DNA from: JAFGXT01 sp963677165
Lineage (GTDB): Bacteria; Verrucomicrobiota; Lentisphaeria; Victivallales; SZUA-371
DNA: 64,000 bases
Direction of reading: 5' to 3'
Assembly (NCBI GenBank): GCA_963677165.2
Contig: CAXXSX010000002.1
Location: 5,270,001 to 5,334,000, forward strand
The notes below the pieces were generated by a model. The model did no database searches and was not told the DNA's origin. It was given only the letters and a program-made list of their open reading frames with translations. This document shows, piece after piece, positions 1 to 7,469 of the stretch (position 1 is the first letter of the stretch; every line of letters starts with the position of its first letter). A program made the position numbers and the translations under genes.

Positions 1-2
1 AA

Positions 3-989
3 TGCCGTGTTAGTGGACTTGAAACCCAGTATTTTTCTACGTTGGATGCATTGGCAACATACCTGAATACGCTTGATGTAGATACATATCCGGGAGTTGT
101 TATTAACGTTCAGCCGAAGGCTACATTTACGACAACAACAGCACTTTCATTTCCGGCAATGATTATTGAGATATATGGTAATCATTCTGTATTGACTTTC
201 AGTGGAGGTGCTACGTTTGCTGGTGACGTTAACTTAATGCATGTGCGTTTAAATGGCGATATTACGTTTGACGATACGCTGGAAGCTGAATTTTGTGATT
301 TTGGCGGTGCTCTAACAATTGAAACAACCTCCAGAATACGACATTCTAATCTATACGGTGCAGTAACCGCCACCGATGAACTTATATTGAGCCAGGTGAC
401 ATGTACCGGAATCATAACGAGTTCAGATTATTTAGTCATTGCCAATAATTCATATATTAATGTGGCAAGCACATCTGCCGCAGTCACATCAACCACCGGT
501 GGCGTTCTTGCGCTTAACGGTTGTGTCATAATAAATACCAGTACGGGCGGTTGTGTTTCCTGCGCAAACGGTGCTACTGCCGCCAATCCCAACATGATTG
601 CGAACACGTACATGTATAACGGCACGGTCACCGCTGGCGATGCGGTAACATTCCTTTCAGCCTACTATGCGACCACAGATGTATCTGGCACGGCGTTTGA
701 GTACATAACTTCAGATACTATTACCACTGGCGTGGAAAACACGACGACATCGGGTACATATACACCGGGGACTTATGATGTAACAACTTTAACTATGACT
801 GGTGATTTAGCTCTGTCAACTCCAACGTTATCGACCGCAGGCAAGTCAAAATCTGTAGAAGTTACATGTTCTAGCGACTATACGCTGACGGTAACTAAAA
901 ATGCAAAATCTTATACTGACGGGATATTCCTCGTTACTTATTATCTACTCAATGGCAATACCAGAGTTAGTGTTTCGGAGGTAGAATAA
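3..989 (+). CDS. Phage-tail-fibre-like beta-helical protein, 5' end cut by window
   Basis: The reading frame is open to the left edge of the window. The first in-frame start candidate is only a TTG at 42, so the true start most likely lies upstream. The protein is rich in Thr, Ser, Gly and Val, with many short beta-strand-like stretches and few charged residues, as in right-handed beta-helix tail fibres or spikes. I recognise no enzyme motif and no signal peptide in the visible part. It ends in a TAATG overlap with the next gene, so the two are probably co-translated. The phage-tail assignment rests on composition and on the small downstream genes; a host surface protein is the alternative. 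Confidence 0.55.
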   Translation, partial: CRVSGLETQYFSTLDALATYLNTLDVDTYPGVVINVQPKATFTTTTALSFPAMIIEIYGNHSVLTFSGGATFAGDVNLMHVRLNGDITFDDTLEAEFCDFGGALTIETTSRIRHSNLYGAVTATDELILSQVTCTGIITSSDYLVIANNSYINVASTSAAVTSTTGGVLALNGCVIINTSTGGCVSCANGATAANPNMIANTYMYNGTVTAGDAVTFLSAYYATTDVSGTAFEYITSDTITTGVENTTTSGTYTPGTYDVTTLTMTGDLALSTPTLSTAGKSKSVEVTCSSDYTLTVTKNAKSYTDGIFLVTYYLLNGNTRVSVSEVE

Positions 990-2020
990 TGAATATCATG
1001 CAAGCATGGCAAATAGGCTCATTTCGGAATACCGCAACGGGAAGTCTTCCTGCTAACGCTACTACACTTATTACAACGGGTAGTAGCGTGTCATTACAAG
1101 CCACAGCTACAGATGGTACGATTTTAAATATAAACTGGGGTGATGGTTCCGCAGAGTCATATTCAATGACTGGTGAAATCATCAGTATAACAAAAGAATA
1201 TGATTCTGCCGTACAAAGAAGAATTATCCTCTATGGAGAAGGAAATACTAATCTATCTCGTTTTACTTGTAACGCAAGCTCCGTAATTGCGATAGATATC
1301 AGTAATAATGAGAATCTAGTTAAATTTTATTGTAGCAATAATTCAATAACTGAACTTGATATTAGCAATAATACGTTATTAAAAGAGTTATTGTGCATAA
1401 ATAATCCGATAACTGAACTTGATATTAGTAATAATACTGCGTTAACACGTCTTGCTTGCGGTAATTGTGATTTAACATCATTAGATGTAACAAATAATGT
1501 TTTATTGGAAGAAATATCTGTTTATGATAATCAAATAGGTTCAATCAATGTCAGTAATAATACTGCCTTGATTATTCTTAATTGCCAAGCGTGTTCCATA
1601 GAAACATTAGATGTCAGTAACAACCCTAATTTAAGTTCATTAACATGTTCTAGTAATGATATTGATATTCTTGATGTTAGTAATAACACTGCCTTAAAAA
1701 CAGTAAATTGTCATTGGAATAATATCGTAACATTAAATTTGACAAACAATTTAATCTTAGAATATTTGAATTGCCTTGAAAATGAATTAGAAACATTAAC
1801 CATAACATCCGCTCATACTGAACTCCGTTATCTCAATTGTGAGTCAAATAATTTAACTTCAGAAGATATCAACGCACATCTTGCCGCTCTTGTTGCCGCA
1901 GGACGTGAAGACGGTGGTTACATTTCATGGGATCAATCAACAGATGCTCCCCCAACAGGCACAGGAATTACCAATCAAGGAATATTGTCCGATAGGGGTT
2001 GGTTTTTGGCAACAGATTAA
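989..2020 (+). CDS. Leucine-rich-repeat protein with PKD-like N-terminus, phage-associated
   Basis: A 343-residue protein. Residues near 35-75 look like a PKD-type beta-sandwich (motif NWGDGS). About nine leucine-rich repeats of roughly 21 residues follow, with consensus L-x-x-L-x-C-x-x-N-x-I-x-x-L-D-V/I-S-N-N. The C-terminal 50 residues are non-repetitive. Neighbouring repeats are nearly identical in DNA around 1340-1430, which suggests recent repeat duplication. No signal peptide is visible, which fits a virion protein better than a secreted host adhesin. The start overlaps the previous stop by one base. The repeat region is clearly more AT-rich than the genes after it, a possible sign of transfer. 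LRRs usually bind proteins, so receptor binding is the natural guess, but this is inference. Confidence 0.6.
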   Translation: MNIMQAWQIGSFRNTATGSLPANATTLITTGSSVSLQATATDGTILNINWGDGSAESYSMTGEIISITKEYDSAVQRRIILYGEGNTNLSRFTCNASSVIAIDISNNENLVKFYCSNNSITELDISNNTLLKELLCINNPITELDISNNTALTRLACGNCDLTSLDVTNNVLLEEISVYDNQIGSINVSNNTALIILNCQACSIETLDVSNNPNLSSLTCSSNDIDILDVSNNTALKTVNCHWNNIVTLNLTNNLILEYLNCLENELETLTITSAHTELRYLNCESNNLTSEDINAHLAALVAAGREDGGYISWDQSTDAPPTGTGITNQGILSDRGWFLATD

Positions 2021-2041
2021 CATAATTAACGGAGATTTAAA

Positions 2042-2533
2042 ATGAGTTTAGACGTATTCAGAAACACAGAAACCGGCGAAGAGTTCGACATAAAAACCAA
2101 GTATGTTGAACGTGAGGAAACAGTAACCGTGAACGTGCGAAAGTACCTTTATCAGAAAGGCACTCGCATTTCAGACGATGACCTTGCTGCTCTCGGCCTG
2201 GAAGTCTACACGTACTCGGATGAAGAGTTGCTGGAAAAACAGATTACCGGCTGGTATGAAGCGAATCCCGATCTTGAAACCCGTGTACGGCAATACAAAG
2301 CCTATCTTGACGAACTGGGACTGGCTTACTCTTCCACGATGGATGAAATAAGCGCGGCTGTCGATGCCTCTGAAACGATTGAGGATGCTACCGCATACAA
2401 ACTGGAGGTCAAGTCGGTTTATGATGCGATCTCAACCAATCTGGAATTTATTGGTTCCGAAACTCCTCTGATGGATACTTACGAGCTGCTTTCAAGCCTG
2501 ATAACCTACCTGCCGGAAGAATCCAATACTTAA
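2042..2533 (+). CDS. Small acidic protein of the tail module, hypothetical
   Basis: A 163-residue protein, acidic and probably largely alpha-helical after residue 50, with no signal peptide or membrane segment. The first 40 residues contain a charged beta-like stretch (EREETVTVNVRKYLYQKG). An ACGGAG ribosome-binding site lies just upstream and the gene follows the LRR gene by 21 bases. I do not recognise the family. Size, acidity and place after fibre-like genes resemble tail assembly chaperones or small virion proteins of other phages, but no specific motif supports that. Confidence 0.5.
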   Translation: MSLDVFRNTETGEEFDIKTKYVEREETVTVNVRKYLYQKGTRISDDDLAALGLEVYTYSDEELLEKQITGWYEANPDLETRVRQYKAYLDELGLAYSSTMDEISAAVDASETIEDATAYKLEVKSVYDAISTNLEFIGSETPLMDTYELLSSLITYLPEESNT

Positions 2534-2576
2534 AACTTAATCACTTAACACTTAAAACCGGGAGCGTAGCTACCTA

Positions 2577-3062
2577 ATGTTTACAACATTTTCTCTACTG
2601 AAAAGCGAAGACGTAACCGAATTGGAAAAACAAGAGTTTGGCAAATTGCTCAAATATTATGCGGCAACCCAAGAGGGTGCATGGCTCAATGAACTTCCTC
2701 ATTCAGTCTATGAAATCAAATGGTCTCCGGTAATGAAAAAGAGCGACGGTGTCATGGGGGCCTTTATGCCTTGGATGGGGAAAAAAGTTTTCCTGCTGCC
2801 ATCATCTAATCCTCCGGCAGTACCAATGCGTGATCCATGGCCGTCCTTGATCGCACCGACGCTTGTCCATGAGCTACGTCATGCCTGGCAGTATAAGAAA
2901 TACAAATGGCTGTATATTCTCTGCTGCCTGCCTGGACTGCGTCAGATCACTTTGGAACGCGATGCCTTGGTCCAGACAGAACTGGCTGAGAAATATTTCA
3001 AGACTCTCGAAAAACATCGAACGGCAGCCGAATTTGCAAGATGTCAATCTTCATCAGATTAA
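2577..3062 (+). CDS. Putative zinc metallopeptidase-like protein with HExxH
   Basis: A 161-residue protein with H98-E99-L-R-H102, which fits the HExxH zinc-binding motif, and E127 about 25 residues later as a possible third ligand, as in gluzincins. The segment after the motif (WQYKKYKWLYILCCLPGL) is hydrophobic and could associate with a membrane. There is no N-terminal signal peptide. The gene sits between tail-module genes and a lipoprotein gene. In a phage setting it could process virion proteins or be a cargo gene; the substrate cannot be predicted. GGGAG lies about 13 bases before the ATG, a rather long spacing. Confidence 0.5.
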   Translation: MFTTFSLLKSEDVTELEKQEFGKLLKYYAATQEGAWLNELPHSVYEIKWSPVMKKSDGVMGAFMPWMGKKVFLLPSSNPPAVPMRDPWPSLIAPTLVHELRHAWQYKKYKWLYILCCLPGLRQITLERDALVQTELAEKYFKTLEKHRTAAEFARCQSSSD

Positions 3063-3098
3063 TAATAATAAATTTCAAATACTAAAAGGAGCAAAACA

Positions 3099-3728
3099 AT
3101 GAAATCCCTTAAATCAGTAATCCTTTCCGGAGCCGTATTCGCGGCTGTAACTCTGTTTTCCGGATGCGTTGGGACCGAAGTTATTGAAAAAACTGAAACA
3201 CTTAAGGATGGAACAGTTGTTACCACAAAGACGACAAAAACCAATAACTCTGTTTTGACAGAAAAAACCGTTGTCACAGCAGGAAGTACTTCCGCTGTCA
3301 AGCTGGAGTCGACCGGCAGTACTTCCAGTGGAACGATTACGCCGAACTTTCTGGTAGGTAGTGGAACCGGATCAGTTTCCACCTGCCCACAAAAAAATAA
3401 TAAAGTCGCCATTGGGATGTCATGGTCGGCCGGTATTCTTTCATCAATCTCTAACGCTTCCGCTTCCAGCGGCTCCTTCACTTATATCGGTGCGGATGGT
3501 GAATCCGCGGAGGAAACAAAAACACGGTTGAATGCAGTTGTCGAACTAAAGGAAAAGATGACTGGAAGCTCCGATGACGATGAGGAAGAAACCATGGAGG
3601 AATCAACCGAGGACAATTCTGATGATTCTACCACAACGTCTGACAACAGTGCGACGTCTGCAACGGAGTCCGATACATCAAGTACAACAGCCAGTGTTGC
3701 CAACAGCACGGAAACAGCGGCAGAATAA
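3099..3728 (+). CDS. Secreted lipoprotein with Thr/Ser/Asp/Glu-rich low-complexity tail
   Basis: A 209-residue protein that starts with a lipoprotein signal (about 22 residues, lipobox F-S-G-C), so it should be lipid-anchored. A short Thr-rich region around residues 28-70 is followed by a mid part of mixed composition. The last 55 residues are almost only Ser, Thr, Asp, Glu, Asn and Ala, a disordered linker-like tail. A good AAAGGAG site precedes the ATG. A lipoprotein in a tail module could be a cargo gene (for example superinfection exclusion) or a lysis factor, but no motif supports either. A host gene beside a prophage is also possible. Confidence 0.6.
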   Translation: MKSLKSVILSGAVFAAVTLFSGCVGTEVIEKTETLKDGTVVTTKTTKTNNSVLTEKTVVTAGSTSAVKLESTGSTSSGTITPNFLVGSGTGSVSTCPQKNNKVAIGMSWSAGILSSISNASASSGSFTYIGADGESAEETKTRLNAVVELKEKMTGSSDDDEEETMEESTEDNSDDSTTTSDNSATSATESDTSSTTASVANSTETAAE

Positions 3729-3735
3729 TAGAATG

Positions 3736-3766
3736 TAGACTCTGGGGAAATTGATTCCAGAGTCTA
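3736..3766 (+). terminator. Hairpin after the lipoprotein gene, terminator-like
   Basis: Perfect 10-bp inverted arms (TAGACTCTGG / CCAGAGTCTA) around an 11-base loop start 8 bases after the stop codon. The tail is only ATTTACTG, so intrinsic termination would be weak. Confidence 0.5.
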
Positions 3767-3819
3767 TTTACTGCTCTCAATGAAACTATGAGAACGGCCA
3801 TTTTAATCCGGATGAAACC

Positions 3820-4302
3820 ATGAAAAAGCTATTGACCATTTTTACTCTAACTTTCGCCTTCCTGGCGGGAAGTATTCCTTCCGCATTTTGCGGGACTTAC
3901 ACTCTCCAAAATATTACAGTCAAAGACGGCGATACGATCAAAGCTGATATAATGCTTGGCTTTGGCATCAGAATAACTGATTCCATCCGCATTTATGGTA
4001 TTGATGCTCCGGAAATACACACAAAAAATAGACTTGAGAAACATGCCGGATTACTTGTCACTGAATGGCTAAAACAACAAATATTGAACGCAAAATCGGT
4101 ACAACTGATGACAGAGTCTGGAAATGAAACGGGAAAATTTGGCAGACCTTTGGGATCAATTATTATTGATGGAATACATCTTGCCGCAAAAATGAATAGT
4201 CTTAAAATATGTAAACAGTATTTGGGGAAAAAGAAGATCTCCTGGACGAACACAGAACTACAATACATCATTGATCAGCTGAAGTACCTGGAGTCTCAAT
4301 AA
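3820..4302 (+). CDS. Secreted thermonuclease-like (SNase-fold) nuclease
   Basis: A 160-residue protein with an N-terminal signal peptide (about 24 residues, cleavage near AFCG). The SNase core is clear: D38 in KDGDTI, R57, D62 and E65 in RIYGIDAPE, and R109 in KFGRPLG. These match the calcium ligands and catalytic Arg/Glu residues of staphylococcal nuclease, so the active site appears complete. Known family members cut DNA and RNA outside the cytoplasm. It follows the lipoprotein gene on the same strand and its stop lies one base before the next ATG. It may be cargo of the phage-like module or a host gene. The ribosome-binding site is weak. Confidence 0.8.
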   Translation: MKKLLTIFTLTFAFLAGSIPSAFCGTYTLQNITVKDGDTIKADIMLGFGIRITDSIRIYGIDAPEIHTKNRLEKHAGLLVTEWLKQQILNAKSVQLMTESGNETGKFGRPLGSIIIDGIHLAAKMNSLKICKQYLGKKKISWTNTELQYIIDQLKYLESQ

Positions 4303-4303
4303 G

Positions 4304-4732
4304 ATGTATACTCTGGAGAAAATCAAAGCGCTACGGGCTCGAACCATCAATGAACGACTTGATGATCGTGAGATTCTTGATCAATATTCGGATGAAGAAT
4401 TGCAGCGAATATGCAATGGAATAGGTCCTGATCGTTTCCCGTGGTGGCTTCGCTGGTTGGTTACCCAAATGCATCCAACCCTTGAATCAGTTGCAATGAT
4501 CCATGATATTCAATGGTATGAACGAGAATTGCGCGGAGCACCTGAAAGTGAAACGCTTGATCGGGAAGATTTTTATGCCAGTAATGATATGTTCAGAAAA
4601 AACGGCTACAAAGCAGCTGACTACAATTACTGTGACAATAAAATCATGTGCTATAAAGTTCGCTGGGATGCCTGGAAATTCTCAAAGCTCTGTGGAACTT
4701 CTTATGGTTTCGAATCATGGCAAACCTCATAA
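4304..4732 (+). CDS. Hypothetical protein, last gene of the phage-like module
   Basis: A 142-residue soluble protein starting one base after the nuclease stop, so it is probably co-translated. It is rich in Trp, Tyr and Arg. The stretch FPWWLRWLVTQMHP followed by MIHDIQWYE is reminiscent of phage proteins in which an aromatic segment precedes an H-D-x-x-Y motif (DUF1353-like), but the match is too loose to name. No signal peptide. Upstream GGAG at suitable distance supports the start. Confidence 0.5.
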   Translation: MYTLEKIKALRARTINERLDDREILDQYSDEELQRICNGIGPDRFPWWLRWLVTQMHPTLESVAMIHDIQWYERELRGAPESETLDREDFYASNDMFRKNGYKAADYNYCDNKIMCYKVRWDAWKFSKLCGTSYGFESWQTS

Positions 4733-4794
4733 GGCAAAAACACGCAGAGTTCATAAATTCGATTGCCTTTAAAATACTTAAACTTGTAGGATAA

Positions 4795-5350
4795 TAATAT
4801 TCGATTGAGCACGAAATGTGATGTTTTTTCCTATGCAAGAACGGTAGAAAATGCCTGTTTAAATGATATATTTTCATCCCCAAAAGATGAGAATATATCA
4901 TTAAAAAACAGAGATATGGAAAGCGGCGAAGTTATTGCTTGCGCAGCTTGCTCGCGAAGTTGATTATTTAAGAGCTAAAATTGAGTATTGAAAAAACAAC
5001 TAAAGCAATCAGATAAACGCTTAATATTTAGCCAAGGCGCTAGATAAATATCGTCAGAACGAAGAAATACCTCGGCGGACTTCTGAAATATTATTATAGC
5101 GACGCGGCCTGACTCTCCTACTCTACTCGAACCATTCTAATTCCGGTATTATATCGGCAGCCTTGCCGTACCCTGATTACATAAAAATCAGTTCTTTTAT
5201 CATAAAAAGCAAGTAATAAACCTAATTCTCACGAATGTTTTCATTCTGGAATCAAAAAATCCTGTTTTCTCTATTTCCCCAGCGCAAAAATCAGTCTGAA
5301 CTCATCTGTTAATATCATTGGATGAGTTTTTATATAGTACGACATAAATC
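4795..5350. repeat. Degenerate IS3-derived repeat, copy A, in a gene-free stretch
   Basis: There is no intact gene from 4733 to 5646. The first part (about 4800-5100) holds a hairpin at 4861-4901 with arms AATGATATATTTTCATC / GATGAGAATATATCATT. Near 4942-4990 comes a decayed reading frame reading LAREVDYLRAKIEY, which resembles the C-terminal helix of IS3-family OrfA. The second part (about 5165-5350) contains AAAAAGCAAGTAATAAACCTAA and a sequence ending near ATGAGTTTTTATATAG. Both parts recur, diverged, at 27515-27955; the second part also recurs at 27239-27395, and the hairpin at 13089-13127. It is best read as remnants of an old element family. Confidence 0.6.
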
Positions 5351-5429
5351 CACAAATTAATGATAAAGCAGGTAAGGCGTCACTTATTCCGGAAGATTAA
5401 ATGAGACTGTTGTGCTTGGTGCATTTGTT

Positions 5430-5466
5430 GGATAGGGGTGGCATTACACCATTCCTACCCCTATCC
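5430..5466. repeat. Inverted repeat with 10-bp arms
   Basis: GGATAGGGGT and ACCCCTATCC form a perfect 10-bp stem around a 17-base spacer. It lies about 85 bases before the promoter of the next regulator. No T-run follows on the plus strand. It could be a decayed terminator of the phage-like module or a regulatory structure. Confidence 0.45.
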
Positions 5467-5551
5467 AGAAAAAGGCTTGTCATATGTCTCTACGAAAAGA
5501 GTGAGCCGTTACTAAAGCAGGACTGATTTGACGCTTTTTTTATTCAGCCTA

Positions 5552-5583
5552 TTGACATTGTATTAAATTGACCATATAATACA
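5552..5583 (+). promoter_or_regulatory. Consensus sigma-70 promoter with inverted repeat, for the 5647 regulator
   Basis: TTGACA (5552-5557) and TATAAT (5575-5580) are separated by exactly 17 bases, a full consensus match. The 7-bp arms TGTATTA (5559-5565) and TAATACA (5577-5583) flank the spacer and overlap the -10 box. This is a plausible operator for the GntR/LacI-type regulator whose ATG lies 64 bases downstream. Confidence 0.75.
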
Positions 5584-5646
5584 TTACACAAACCTAGTAG
5601 GAAGGTTAGCAGGTAGGTCAATAAATCCAAGTACAGTGGAACGATT

Positions 5647-6720
5647 ATGATAAGCTCAATTTCAAAAACAGATCAGCTCAAAGAGATTATTATGCGGGAT
5701 ATTCGCCGTGGACGTTACAAAAGCGGAGACACCTTGCCTTCGATCCAGATGCTGTGCCGAAAGTACGGAGTAAGCAAACATACGGTTTCACAGGCTTTAT
5801 CTAACCTCAGTGAACTGGGACTGATCGATACTGCTCCAGGAAAGCTTACCCGAATTTCCAGCCGGGTTTCAACGAAACGGGTTGATGTACTTTATGTTGG
5901 ACAAGGTCCAATTGAGCAACAGGAATTCTGGTCAGAAATATTTCAGGGAATAAAGGCCGGATTTAAAGATTGTCCAGACATTGAATGCAACGTTCATCCA
6001 CTTTTATTCGATCGAGATAATCCGCTTCCTCATGCAGATGTTGCCAGTACCAGCGGATATTTGATGCTTGGAGTTTGTTCTTATGAATGGCTCGACTACC
6101 TGGAACGATTCGGTGTTCCAGCCATCATGGTTTATGACCATTTGGAAGGAAATAATATTTCTCATGTATCTGTTGACTATTCAGAAACGATGCAGCGCCT
6201 GGTTGATATGTTTGTGGGACGGGGATGCAAGCGAATCGCTTATATAAATCGTTTTCCAGTAGATGACAAACCCAATGTAAACAAGGAAAAAGTAAAGCAG
6301 TTCCGTAAGGCTTTGAACAAACATGGTCTTCCTGCCGGGGAGGAGTTAATACGCAATTCCTGCAGTACTCTTGATGATGTTTATAATGCGACGATTGATC
6401 TATTGGAATCATCCGAACCGCCTGACGGTATTTTTGCCGATTCAGATATTATTGCTCAAGGAATATATAGGGCTTTATATGATAAGAAATTAAGTATTCC
6501 CGACGATATTGCTGTCGCGGCTTGTGATAATTTGCAGATAGGTGAATATATGACGCCGTCGTTAACCACCATTGAGTTGGCGCGTTACGATGTCGGAAAG
6601 CGCGCGGCTCTGGCGTTGGCAGAAAAAATGAGAGAGCCGGCAAAACTTGGAGAAATAACTCAGGAATACATTACACCTGAAATTATAGTACGTGAATCAT
6701 TACCATTATTTAATAAATAA
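5647..6720 (+). CDS. GntR-HTH / LacI-type sugar-sensing transcriptional regulator
   Basis: A 357-residue cytoplasmic repressor-like protein. Residues about 7-70 form a GntR winged helix (LKEIIMRDIRRGRYKSGDTL, then YGVSKHTVSQALSNLSELGL). The rest is a LacI/periplasmic-binding-protein-like ligand domain (VDVLYVGQG start; GCKRIAYINR; PPDGIFADSDIIAQG; IAVAACDN). This hybrid is known from AraR-type regulators of sugar use. It is the first gene of locus 1, preceded by a consensus promoter with an inverted repeat, and the pseudopilin gene starts 18 bases after its stop. It probably controls its own operon in response to a sugar released by the downstream enzymes. The ligand is unknown. Confidence 0.85.
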   Translation: MISSISKTDQLKEIIMRDIRRGRYKSGDTLPSIQMLCRKYGVSKHTVSQALSNLSELGLIDTAPGKLTRISSRVSTKRVDVLYVGQGPIEQQEFWSEIFQGIKAGFKDCPDIECNVHPLLFDRDNPLPHADVASTSGYLMLGVCSYEWLDYLERFGVPAIMVYDHLEGNNISHVSVDYSETMQRLVDMFVGRGCKRIAYINRFPVDDKPNVNKEKVKQFRKALNKHGLPAGEELIRNSCSTLDDVYNATIDLLESSEPPDGIFADSDIIAQGIYRALYDKKLSIPDDIAVAACDNLQIGEYMTPSLTTIELARYDVGKRAALALAEKMREPAKLGEITQEYITPEIIVRESLPLFNK

Positions 6721-6738
6721 CAAACAGGGAGAAAGATC

Positions 6739-7422
6739 ATGAAACAGAAACAACAGAAATTTTTCACACTCATAGAGCTCTTAGTCGTAATAGCCATCAT
6801 CACTATTCTCGCATCCTTATTGCTGCCGGCGCTTGGACGTGCCAAAGAATTGGCAAAAGGAATAAGTTGTGTGAATAACATGAAGCAAATCGGCCTGATA
6901 TTGAATAACTATAATGACTCAAATGACAGCTATATGCCGGTTTTGCATTATGGCTACCAGAAACCCTATGCACAGTCAGTTCTCGCAGCCTCTTACTTAG
7001 GAGGAACATATCACGATTACTTCAACCATTCCGGAAACCATAATGTACGCAATAGTCTTTTTGGGAAATGCCCCAGTTTAACACCCGCGACAGAAAGTAG
7101 CATTAGTTGCTACGGGGCGAATTCAGCCCATGTAATTCTGAGATATAGTAACACGGTTTCCTACGGTGGAGCTCGCCTGAACAGGTTTAAACGTCCATCC
7201 ATGACACTTTCATTTACCGAAGCCCTTACTTCTACGGGAGTAGCATGCTGGATATCATCCTGCACCCGGGGAGATAATTATCAATATAAAGTAGCCCCCA
7301 AACACGCCGGTAAAGCAAGTACTGTTTTCCTTGACGGTCATGCTGCCGCAATGTTGCCAACAGAGCTTGAAAACGAAGATTACTGGGGTCACAAAGACGC
7401 TTTTGCTAATCCGACTCAGTAA
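6739..7422 (+). CDS. Pseudopilin-like protein with H-X9-DG motif (locus 1)
   Basis: A 227-residue protein with a type IV prepilin-type N-terminus: about 8 polar residues, then FTLIELLVVIAIITILASLLLPAL. Glu lies at +5 of the mature form, as in pilins and GspG-type pseudopilins. The residue before the expected cleavage site is Phe, not the usual Gly. The C-terminal half is globular with several Cys, and near the end H-x9-DG is present (KHAGKASTVFLDGHAA). Such proteins are extremely numerous in Lentisphaerota and Planctomycetes genomes and their job is not settled. A GGGAG site precedes the ATG. It lies between regulator and GH36 genes in a probable operon. Confidence 0.85.
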   Translation: MKQKQQKFFTLIELLVVIAIITILASLLLPALGRAKELAKGISCVNNMKQIGLILNNYNDSNDSYMPVLHYGYQKPYAQSVLAASYLGGTYHDYFNHSGNHNVRNSLFGKCPSLTPATESSISCYGANSAHVILRYSNTVSYGGARLNRFKRPSMTLSFTEALTSTGVACWISSCTRGDNYQYKVAPKHAGKASTVFLDGHAAAMLPTELENEDYWGHKDAFANPTQ

Positions 7423-7469
7423 TTCTTTTAATACTTAATAAATCATAACCACCAAGTCAGGAACAAATC

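Noticed and set aside
182..631. Minus-strand frames opposite the tail fibre gene
   Set aside because: They are shadows of the plus-strand gene and lack start signals.
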